Shown here: positions 1 to 5,143 of the stretch, in pieces
Layout: each line of letters begins with the position of its first letter
How positions within the stretch are numbered: the first letter of the stretch is position 1
Origin: JAVBOD01 sp031551045
GTDB lineage: Bacteria; Bacteroidota; Bacteroidia; Bacteroidales; UBA932
DNA: 5,143 nucleotides
Direction of reading: 5' to 3'
Assembly: GCA_031551045.1 (NCBI GenBank)
Contig: JAVBOD010000091.1
Span: forward strand, 1-5,143
Notes under the pieces: generated by a model
What the model was told of the DNA's origin: nothing
Database searches by the model: none
The model's input: only the letters and a program-made list of their open reading frames with translations
Position numbers and translations under genes: made by a program

Positions 1-530
1 GCGCTGCCCGTTACTTCATTCATCGTATAGGAAGGAATGGACGGCCACACATGTGTTGCCAGATTATTTGTAAATAGGGCGACGGGTTTAAATAGATTCC
101 CGGCAATGCGCCCGTAATTGCTGTACGGATCTAAGCACAGAAGTAACGTGGTACTTCCGGCAATGAACAGCGCAACAACCAAGGTCAATATACCGTAACG
201 CCAGTAATTGCTTGCTTTACGATATGTCAACCGCCGCTGCTTTTTTGTTTTGAACCAACCGGCAATGCGCGTTACCACATCCTGAAAAGTGCCTAAAGGA
301 CACAAGGTGCTGCAATACACACGCCCGAAAAACAAGGTAATAAGAAGCAATACGGTAAGTGTAGCAAGGCTTCCTGCTCCAATTCCCAAAATGGAAGGAA
401 TAATTTGCCACTTCAACAAGCCCGATAATGTAAGGGAGAGCGTTCCGTAAATATCGATAAAAATAAGTGTGAATGCTATCAAGAATAGCAATGACAGCAA
501 CACTCTGCAATGATGCAGCACCTTGTACAT
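1..530 (-). CDS. NapH-like polytopic membrane 4Fe-4S protein, partial (C-terminus off window)
   Basis: The frame stays open from an ATG at 530-528 to base 1 and gives 176 residues; the 3' end lies outside the window. Three hydrophobic stretches are visible, at about residues 9-28, 45-68 and 112-132. After the second comes GRVYCSTLCPLG, with the CxxxCP signature at C73, C77 and P78. This is typical of the NapH/NosR/MauN-like membrane iron-sulphur family. A basic loop (KTKKQRR, 95-100) follows and should be cytoplasmic. LDPYSNYGRI (133-142) follows the third segment and is also common in this family. The classical ferredoxin-type CxxCxxCxxxCP clusters normally lie further towards the C-terminus and cannot be checked here. 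Known family members pass electrons between membrane quinols or cytoplasmic donors and periplasmic partners; the role here is inferred. The start is 12 nt after the stop of the DUF362 gene and in the same frame, so the two are surely co-transcribed. An in-frame TAA just upstream leaves no earlier start. No Shine-Dalgarno is visible. Confidence 0.88.
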   Translation of the reverse strand, partial: MYKVLHHCRVLLSLLFLIAFTLIFIDIYGTLSLTLSGLLKWQIIPSILGIGAGSLATLTVLLLITLFFGRVYCSTLCPLGTFQDVVTRIAGWFKTKKQRRLTYRKASNYWRYGILTLVVALFIAGSTTLLLCLDPYSNYGRIAGNLFKPVALFTNNLATHVWPSIPSYTMNEVTGS

Positions 531-542
531 GAACGTATGGAT

Positions 543-1481
543 TTAAATTTTAATTCTGTTGATACGTAGTTTATCAATATCGGTGGTGCCGATTTTCATT
601 TCGTCGCCATACACAATGTGCCCTACTTCGTTCAAGGGCATTTTTTTGTATTGGTTGAAAAATTTTACGGCGGCTGTGTCGGCTGCAACAAAATCGGTAG
701 CTACAAACATGGTTTTCGGTGTTTGCACATCCTCTTCGCTCTTGCCTTTCGGGCCGTTTTGCGTCATTATACGATAGGCATCAATAATGGTGAGGGCCGG
801 TTTGGCCGCAATCAAGGTGAGGTCGGCAATACATTGCTGCAAATCGTTGGCGTGCATAAAGCGGCGATCCCACACAATGCCCATGTAATTTTTCATAGCG
901 ATGGACATTTTTGCGCCGCCGTGATTTTTCAGAATAGGAATATTGATCCACACATCGTAATCCAAAATAGCTTCATGAATTTTGGCGGTTTTCATGCGTT
1001 TCCCGTTGGGAATGCTCACTTCACGGTAGTATTTTTCTTCGTGCCCGAATAACATCTTTCCGCCGGCTGCTTTCACCGCTTCTTCAATACCGCTGTTTTT
1101 GTAGCAAGCGCGCCACTCGTCGCAAGTATGGTCAAACACGCCTACTTCTTTGGCGCCGGCCGCCAAACAGTCTTTGATTACAGCAGCTACTAATTTGGGA
1201 TTAGTGTTGGCCGCGAGTTCCGGCATCCGGTCCCAACCGATATTCGGTTTTACGACCACCCGTTGTCCGGGTTTTACGAATTGTTTTATGCCGCCAATCG
1301 ATGCGATGGCTTTGGCATACATCACTTCCGGCTCGCCGCCCATCACGGCTACCAAGTCATACGCCGGAGCAGGTGCCGATGTTGCAGCGACGTTGTTTGC
1401 CAATAGTTTCCCCGATTTTAATCCGAAAGCTCCGGCGAGGCTGCCCAAAGCGGCAGTTTTAATGAATTTACGACGTTCCAT
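543..1481 (-). CDS. Tat-signal DUF362 domain protein
   Basis: This is a 312-residue protein of the DUF362 family, whose biochemical function is not established. The N-terminus MERRKFIKTAALGSLAGAFG has a twin-arginine motif (R3-R4, then F6-I7-K8) followed by a hydrophobic stretch. It should therefore be exported folded by the Tat system, often a sign of a bound cofactor. Mature-domain landmarks fit DUF362: VVVKPNIGWDR (76-85), a segment with D117, C120 and C126, NIPILKNHGGAKMSIAMKN (180-198), the ND/QQCIADL region (212-221) and IIDAYRIMTQNGPKGKS (232-248). The five cysteines or fewer seen (C105, C120, C126, C217) do not form a ferredoxin motif, unlike DUF362 proteins fused to a 4Fe-4S domain. 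Here the iron-sulphur part is the separate membrane protein 12 nt downstream, which suggests a periplasmic partner docked on a membrane electron carrier (inference). The start is ATG at 1481-1479; it places the Tat motif at the very N-terminus, and no Shine-Dalgarno is seen. The gene has its own promoter box at 1535-1542. Confidence 0.9.
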   Translation of the reverse strand: MERRKFIKTAALGSLAGAFGLKSGKLLANNVAATSAPAPAYDLVAVMGGEPEVMYAKAIASIGGIKQFVKPGQRVVVKPNIGWDRMPELAANTNPKLVAAVIKDCLAAGAKEVGVFDHTCDEWRACYKNSGIEEAVKAAGGKMLFGHEEKYYREVSIPNGKRMKTAKIHEAILDYDVWINIPILKNHGGAKMSIAMKNYMGIVWDRRFMHANDLQQCIADLTLIAAKPALTIIDAYRIMTQNGPKGKSEEDVQTPKTMFVATDFVAADTAAVKFFNQYKKMPLNEVGHIVYGDEMKIGTTDIDKLRINRIKI

Positions 1482-1534
1482 ATTGTTTCTATTTTGTCAG
1501 GTTAAATAAATACATAGTCGATACACTGTTAATG

Positions 1535-1542
1535 CAAATGTA
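1535..1542 (-). promoter_or_regulatory. -7 promoter box for the DUF362/4Fe-4S operon
   Basis: Read on the minus strand this is TACATTTG, an exact match to the Bacteroidota -7 consensus TAnnTTTG. It lies 53 nt upstream of the DUF362 ATG, which predicts a leader of about 45-50 nt. No convincing TTG or TTTG -33 element lies 19-21 nt upstream, so strength is uncertain and an activator is possible. It is downstream of the pyrophosphatase terminator, which supports a separate transcription unit. Confidence 0.55.
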
Positions 1543-1584
1543 ACATTTTTCTTTGAACATTCCTAAGTATGCTCATTATAATGC

Positions 1585-1619
1585 AAAAAACAAGGCCATC
1601 CGGTATTTGCCGAATGACC
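1585..1619 (-). terminator. Intrinsic terminator of the pyrophosphatase gene
   Basis: On the minus strand GGTCATTCGG (1619-1610) pairs over 10 bp with CCGGATGGCC (1603-1594), including two G-T pairs, around the 6-nt loop CAAATA. The T-rich tract TTGTTTTTT (1593-1585) follows immediately. It begins 25 nt after the hppA stop codon and lies before the DUF362 promoter, so it should end the hppA transcript. Confidence 0.85.
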
Positions 1620-1644
1620 CATGTTTGCATTTCAGAAAAACAAT

Positions 1645-4047
1645 TTATTTTTCTTCCAACGGAATCCTCATTTTGTAGAACGAACGCCATACGAAAATCA
1701 AGCCGATAATCAGGAACGGAATAGCAATGTACATTGAATAATCCGTATCGGGATTGGCTTTCATTTCAATACAAATTTCGGTAGCCAGCAATCCGAACAG
1801 CGTAGAGAATTTAATAATCGGATTCAACGAAACCGACGATGTATCTTTAAACGGATCGCCCACCGTATCGCCCACCACGGCGGCTTCGTGCAGCGGTGTG
1901 TTTTTCTCGCGCAAATCCACTTCTACTACTTTTTTAGCATTGTCCCAACTGCCGCCGGCATTGGCCATGTAGATGGCTTGGAACAGCCCGAACACGGCAA
2001 TGGAAACCAAGTAGGAAACAAAGAAATTCGGGTCCATGAAAGCAAATGCCAAGGTAAGCGATATCAGGGCGATGAAAATATTCCACATTCCTTTTTGGGC
2101 ATATTGCGTGCAAATTTTTACTACCGATTTGGAATCGTTGATATCCGCTTCCGTCTTATTGATATTAAAGGTTCGTTTGATGTACGCCGTAGCGCGATAA
2201 GCGCCGGTAGTAACGGCTTGCATGGAGGCTCCGCTGAACCAGAATATAACGGCGCCGCCGCAAATCAATCCTAAGATAACGGGAGCGTCAGTTAATGATA
2301 AGTGCAGCAATCCTACTTTTTCGAGCAAGAGAATAATGGAGAAAATCATCGTGGTTGCGCCCACTACCGCGGTTCCTATCAACACGGGTTTAGCGGTTGC
2401 TTTGAAAGTATTTCCGGCCGAGTCGTTCGCTTCCAGGTAATGTTTACCGGTTTCGAAATCAGGTTTAAAGCCGTATTCTTTTTCAATGTTTTCTGAAATG
2501 CCCGGCACTTGTTCTATTTGCGATAATTCAAATACGGATTGCGCATTGTCGGTCACCGGCCCGTAGCTGTCCACCGCAATGGTTACCGGCCCCATACAAA
2601 GGAATCCGAAGGCCACTAAGCCGAATGCAAAAATAGAAGCGTGCGGCCCGAGTACGGTGTCTAATCCTAAACCGGCCGTGTAATAAGCAAGTGTCATCAA
2701 TCCCACGATAAGCAAGCCTGTCCAGAAAGCGCTGAAATTACCGGCTACAATACCCGAAAGAATGTTCAACGAAGAACCTCCTTCGCGCGATGCCGTTACA
2801 ATTTCTTTCACATGTTTCGATTTTGAACTGGTAAATATTTTGGTAAACTCGGGAATCAATACCGCTGCTAACGTTCCACAACTGATGATAATGGCCAGTT
2901 TCCACCAAATAGTAGGGTCTTGCATATCTTTCAACAAAAGATGGCTCATGAAGAACGATGCCGAGATACAAAGAATGGCGGCAATCCAAATCAGGCGCAT
3001 CAGCGGCGCTTCGAAGTCGAACTCTTTTTTATGGCCGTATAATTTTTTCGATATGGCTTGATTGATGAAAAAAGCGCAGCCCGAAAGGAAGTCCATGAGG
3101 AAACGCATTCCGAATATCCATACGATTAATTTGGCTTGAATGGTCGGATCGTCCACGGCAAGGGTAATAAAAGTAATCAATGCAACACCTGTCACGCCGT
3201 AGGTTTCGAAACCATCGGCAGTGGGGCCGACGCTGTCGCCGGCGTTGTCGCCCGTACAGTCGGCAATCACGCCGGGGTTGCGCGGGTCGTCTTCTTTTAC
3301 TTTAAATATCACTTTCATCAGGTCGGAACCGATGTCGGCAATTTTGGTAAAGATACCGCCTGCAATACGCAGCGCGCTGGCGCCTAACGATTCGCCGATG
3401 GCAAAACCAAGGAAACAAATACCAACAATGTCGCGCGGAACAAACAACAGAATGAAAACCATCATTACCAGCTCCAGTGAAATCAGGAATAATCCGACAC
3501 TCATACCGGCGCGCAACGGAATGTTGACCACATCTAACGGACGGCCGCGCAACGAAGCAAAAGCCGTACGGGCGTTTGCAAACGTGTTGATACGAATGCC
3601 GTAAAGCGCCACGCAGTACGAGCCGGCCATGCCGACAATAGAGAAAAGCAGCACTTGAAGCACTACAGGCACGCTTTGGCCGGCAAGCCCGAAGAAATAT
3701 ACACAAAGCACTACCGCAATAATACCGAAAAGCATTAACAAGAATTTGCCTTGTTGAAATAAATAGGTGCGGCATGTTTCATAAATGGTACTGGCCACTT
3801 TCAAAATCGATTCGTGACTGGGCAGCGCTTTGATTTGCCGGAACAACAGCAGGCTGAAACCTAATGTTCCTGCAATAATCAGGGCGCCGTAGAACAGGAA
3901 GTCCCAGGAAGAAATACTGGTTCCGAAAATGTGGAAAGTACCTTCGTGCAAGTCGGGAATAGCCAAATCGGCCTCGCTTGCAAACATTGCGGAGCAGGAG
4001 CTTATCAGAAGCCCTGCAAGAAGAAAAAGACGTTTTAGTTTATACAC
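1645..4047 (-). CDS. hppA: Membrane-bound proton-translocating pyrophosphatase, divergent K+-independent type
   Basis: This is an 800-residue polytopic enzyme (about 16 membrane helices in this family) that hydrolyses cytoplasmic PPi and pumps H+ or Na+ outwards. The whole PPi/Mg2+ site is present. By analogy with plant V-PPase it comprises R227, K235, D238, D242, E252, D253, D263, D267, D271, D500, N546, D702, K705, D727, D731, K734 and D735. Ion-gate residues are D278, E281 (in GFETY) and K746. GNTFKATAK (545-553) puts Lys549 where K+-dependent enzymes have Ala, the signature of K+ independence. E281 followed by Thr282 resembles K+-independent H+-PPases, so H+ pumping is the better guess than Na+. 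The sequence departs strongly from the canonical form: CTGDNAGDSVGPTADG (264-279) replaces the usual NVGDNVGDxAGxxAD, 19 residues are inserted between D500 and N546, and 7 are missing between D702 and D727. This fits the divergent H+-PPase group known in some bacteria. The N-terminus is a signal peptide with a lipobox-like ISSC18. The start is GTG (4047-4045); an in-frame TAA lies 5 codons upstream and no ATG precedes the signal peptide. The gene appears to be monocistronic. Confidence 0.95.
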   Translation of the reverse strand: MYKLKRLFLLAGLLISSCSAMFASEADLAIPDLHEGTFHIFGTSISSWDFLFYGALIIAGTLGFSLLLFRQIKALPSHESILKVASTIYETCRTYLFQQGKFLLMLFGIIAVVLCVYFFGLAGQSVPVVLQVLLFSIVGMAGSYCVALYGIRINTFANARTAFASLRGRPLDVVNIPLRAGMSVGLFLISLELVMMVFILLFVPRDIVGICFLGFAIGESLGASALRIAGGIFTKIADIGSDLMKVIFKVKEDDPRNPGVIADCTGDNAGDSVGPTADGFETYGVTGVALITFITLAVDDPTIQAKLIVWIFGMRFLMDFLSGCAFFINQAISKKLYGHKKEFDFEAPLMRLIWIAAILCISASFFMSHLLLKDMQDPTIWWKLAIIISCGTLAAVLIPEFTKIFTSSKSKHVKEIVTASREGGSSLNILSGIVAGNFSAFWTGLLIVGLMTLAYYTAGLGLDTVLGPHASIFAFGLVAFGFLCMGPVTIAVDSYGPVTDNAQSVFELSQIEQVPGISENIEKEYGFKPDFETGKHYLEANDSAGNTFKATAKPVLIGTAVVGATTMIFSIILLLEKVGLLHLSLTDAPVILGLICGGAVIFWFSGASMQAVTTGAYRATAYIKRTFNINKTEADINDSKSVVKICTQYAQKGMWNIFIALISLTLAFAFMDPNFFVSYLVSIAVFGLFQAIYMANAGGSWDNAKKVVEVDLREKNTPLHEAAVVGDTVGDPFKDTSSVSLNPIIKFSTLFGLLATEICIEMKANPDTDYSMYIAIPFLIIGLIFVWRSFYKMRIPLEEK

Positions 4048-4084
4048 GATAATAAAGTTTTAGAATGATTTTTTTGATTGCTTG

Positions 4085-4116
4085 CAAAGATATGTAAATC
4101 ATTTCAGAAAGTGAAA
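4085..4116 (-). promoter_or_regulatory. Promoter of hppA (Bacteroidota type)
   Basis: On the minus strand TATCTTTG (4092-4085) matches the -7 consensus TAnnTTTG exactly. A TTTC at 4116-4113, inside a run of six T, lies 20 nt upstream and can serve as the -33 element. Transcription should start near 4079, giving a leader of about 30 nt before the GTG start. A near copy of the box, TATCTTTC, occurs 42 nt further upstream (4134-4127) in a similar context and could be a second, weaker promoter. Confidence 0.65.
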
Positions 4117-4174
4117 AAATACCGTGGAAAGATATGCAATGATAGGAGCGTTGTAGAGTAGCCGCCGGCTAAAC

Positions 4175-4198
4175 AAAGAAAAAAGTAGTTTTTTCTTT
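4175..4198 (-). terminator. AT-rich inverted repeat, possible terminator of the flavin reductase gene
   Basis: On the minus strand AAAGAAAAAA (4198-4189) is followed by the loop CTAC and the perfect 10-bp complement TTTTTTCTTT (4184-4175), then GTTT. It begins 43 nt after the flavin reductase stop. The stem has only one G-C pair, so it would be a weak hairpin, but the U-rich 3' arm could aid termination. No GC-rich terminator is present in the 194-nt gap, so this is the best candidate. Confidence 0.4.
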
Positions 4199-4241
4199 TC
4201 CTTTTTTGTTGGCAAATGAGAGCAAAAGACAATATCCCGAA

Positions 4242-4766
4242 TTAAAAATGACTGGCCGTATTAAAGTAGAAATGCACCACCTCGCCGATATATAATTTAT
4301 GAAAATCCGATTGAGGATATACCGATGCGAGGATAGATCGGTCGGTAAATGCCTCAGGTTTGAGATATTCTCCATACAATTTCCGGCATTCGAGAAACAT
4401 CCGCGCTTCGGCAAAACTTACCGATCCGCCGGTTGTTTCTATGGGAGTAAGTCCGGCTTGCGCCACTTTATCGCCATCGCGCCCCGACTGGCTTCCGCAA
4501 GTTTGCAGAGCAGGGCGGAACATTCTGTCAAAAAAGGAAAGCGTAAATATTTCTTCGCATTCGATAAATTGAAGCGTATAGCGTTGCGGGCGCACAAAAA
4601 TGAAAGCCACATCCTTGTTCCATAAGTGGCCTAAGCCGCCCCAACTGGCGGTCATCGTATTAAACGAACGGCTGTTGCCGGCAGTAATCAGCATCCAGTC
4701 GGAGCCAATCAGCTTGGCAGCATTCTCTTGCATTACTCTAAAATCAATAGCTTGATAATTTTCCAT
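4242..4766 (-). CDS. Flavin reductase family FMN-binding protein
   Basis: This 174-residue protein belongs to the flavin reductase-like family (split-barrel FMN binding, RutF/DIM6 type). Known members reduce free FMN/FAD with NAD(P)H or use bound FMN in related redox steps; the substrate here is unknown. Visible landmarks are SFNTMTASWGGLGHLW (34-49) and FIFVRPQRYTLQFI (55-68), the usual flavin-contacting part. These are followed by FTLSFFD (74-80), CGSQSGRDGDK (90-100), SFAEARMFLECRKLY (117-131) and FHKLYIGEVVHFY (155-167). Length is normal for the single-domain family. The start is ATG at 4766-4764: it has a strong Shine-Dalgarno 5 nt upstream and a promoter box behind it, and homology begins there. 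The frame stays open a further 80 codons upstream, but those would cross the promoter and lie antisense to the DUF4492 start, so they are not coding. The gene has its own unit, divergent from DUF4492. Confidence 0.92.
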   Translation of the reverse strand: MENYQAIDFRVMQENAAKLIGSDWMLITAGNSRSFNTMTASWGGLGHLWNKDVAFIFVRPQRYTLQFIECEEIFTLSFFDRMFRPALQTCGSQSGRDGDKVAQAGLTPIETTGGSVSFAEARMFLECRKLYGEYLKPEAFTDRSILASVYPQSDFHKLYIGEVVHFYFNTASHF

Positions 4767-4771
4767 AACAA

Positions 4772-4781
4772 CTCCCCCCTT
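4772..4781 (-). promoter_or_regulatory. Strong Shine-Dalgarno of the flavin reductase gene
   Basis: On the minus strand AAGGGGGGAG ends 5 nt before the ATG at 4766. It settles the start codon against the long upstream open frame. None of the other genes in the window has a comparable site, as is usual in Bacteroidota. Confidence 0.75.
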
Positions 4782-4802
4782 GATAGTTAGATATTTATAG
4801 GA

Positions 4803-4810
4803 CAAAGGTA
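4803..4810 (-). promoter_or_regulatory. -7 promoter box for the flavin reductase gene
   Basis: On the minus strand TACCTTTG matches TAnnTTTG exactly, 36 nt upstream of the ATG. Transcription should begin near 4797, giving a leader of about 30 nt that includes the Shine-Dalgarno. The upstream sequence is a T-rich run without a clear TTG at the right distance, so the -33 element is weak. Confidence 0.6.
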
Positions 4811-4889
4811 CAAAATAAAGTATAGTAAGTTTTAAAAAAAACAAAAAATCGGCGGTTAAGCGGCCGGAAAGATAAAATTTAACACAGCG

Positions 4890-4922
4890 CTTGAAATTCA
4901 TCGCTAAGATTTTGTATCTTTG
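4890..4922 (+). promoter_or_regulatory. Promoter of the DUF4492 gene, abutting the start codon
   Basis: CTTG (4890-4893) is followed after 21 nt by TATCTTTG (4915-4922), a good Bacteroidota -33/-7 pair. Only TTCGG separates the -7 box from the ATG at 4928, so the predicted transcription start falls on or next to the start codon. If this promoter is used, the mRNA has no 5' leader. Confidence 0.6.
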
Positions 4923-4927
4923 TTCGG

Positions 4928-5140
4928 ATGAAAAGCAACAATATATTCGTGCGGATTTTCCGGTTCTATTACGATGGTTTTCGCAGTATGACTGTGGGAA
5001 AAACATTGTGGATAATCATTTTGATAAAGCTGTTTATTATGTTTGCCATCCTGAAAATGTTCTTCTTCAAGAGCGATTTGCGGGATTACAAAACGCCGGA
5101 AGAAAAGAGCAAGCGCGTTATCGAAAATCTAACAGAATAA
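4928..5140 (+). CDS. DUF4492 small membrane protein, probable cytochrome bd neighbour
   Basis: This 70-residue protein matches the short DUF4492 family of Bacteroidota. The N-terminal amphipathic stretch FVRIFRFYYDGFRSMTVGKTLW (7-28) contains the family's DGFR-M-T-G-TLW pattern. It is followed by one membrane helix (about 27-47) ending in FFF, and a charged C-terminal tail (48-70). Function is not established. In Bacteroidota the gene commonly lies directly upstream of cydA and cydB, encoding cytochrome bd quinol oxidase. A role in assembly or stability of that oxidase is a reasonable inference, like the small CydX-type subunits, although no homology to those is claimed. The window ends 3 nt after the stop, so the expected neighbour cannot be seen. 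The ATG at 4928 gives the usual family N-terminus; the next Met (21) would cut off the conserved region. No Shine-Dalgarno is present and the promoter sits just upstream. Confidence 0.85.
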   Translation: MKSNNIFVRIFRFYYDGFRSMTVGKTLWIIILIKLFIMFAILKMFFFKSDLRDYKTPEEKSKRVIENLTE

Positions 5141-5143
5141 GCC

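Noticed and set aside
217..510. 97-residue minus-strand open frame
   Set aside because: It is a shifted frame of the membrane 4Fe-4S gene; the true frame, with the CxxxCP motif and membrane helices, runs from 530 past base 1.
618..1052. 144-residue plus-strand open frame
   Set aside because: It lies antisense to the DUF362 gene, has no promoter or ribosome site, and looks like a mirror frame.
3302..3775. 157-residue minus-strand open frame and several plus-strand frames inside hppA
   Set aside because: They are shadows of the 800-residue pyrophosphatase, whose frame contains all catalytic residues without interruption; none shows a recognisable domain.
4159..4171. Short hairpin TAGCC-GCC-GGCTA
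   Set aside because: The stem is only 5 bp and on neither strand is it followed directly by a T run, so it does not qualify as a terminator.
4085..4241. Possible small RNA or riboswitch in the gap upstream of hppA
   Set aside because: The predicted leader after the promoter is only about 30 nt and no conserved riboswitch-like pairing could be seen.
4169..4414. 81-residue minus-strand open frame
   Set aside because: It is an alternative frame over the end of the flavin reductase gene, of low-complexity composition at its end and without recognisable domains.
4767..5006. 80-codon N-terminal extension of the flavin reductase frame
   Set aside because: It would cross the -7 box and the strong Shine-Dalgarno at 4772-4781 and run antisense to the DUF4492 start. 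It shows no family homology, while homology begins at the ATG at 4766.

Overview
The window reads as ordinary chromosomal DNA of a Bacteroidota bacterium, most likely Bacteroidales. Three things suggest this. The promoters match the Bacteroidota -7 consensus TAnnTTTG (four exact copies, each upstream of a gene). Most genes lack a Shine-Dalgarno sequence. The gene families are also typical: a DUF4492 protein, a Tat-exported DUF362 protein beside a membrane 4Fe-4S protein, and a Bacteroidota-style flavin reductase. No species can be named from the sequence alone, and I see no mobile element, tRNA, rRNA or CRISPR array.

Layout, left to right. Bases 1-1481 (minus strand) hold a two-gene operon. 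The first gene is a Tat-signal DUF362 protein (543-1481). It is followed after 12 nt by a NapH-like polytopic 4Fe-4S protein (530 down to beyond base 1, so its C-terminus is missing). A promoter box lies at 1535-1542. A strong intrinsic terminator (1585-1619) separates this operon from the large gene before it, a membrane proton-pumping pyrophosphatase of 800 residues (1645-4047, minus). That gene has its own promoter near 4085-4116 and starts with GTG. Next on the minus strand is a flavin reductase-like FMN protein (4242-4766) with an unusually strong Shine-Dalgarno. Divergent from it, on the plus strand, is a 70-residue DUF4492 membrane protein (4928-5140). In Bacteroidota this family usually sits just upstream of cytochrome bd oxidase genes, so cydA may begin just beyond the window.

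The common theme is membrane energetics and redox: a PPi-driven ion pump, a membrane iron-sulphur protein with an exported partner, a flavin enzyme, and a probable bd-oxidase accessory protein. They form at least four separate transcription units, so this is a neighbourhood rather than one system. The points most worth a second look are the divergent pyrophosphatase (Lys in the K+ site, a 19-residue insertion near the active site, and a lipobox-like signal peptide) and the DUF4492 promoter, which is so close to the start codon that the mRNA should be leaderless. I see no strong evidence for a wholly new multi-gene system.
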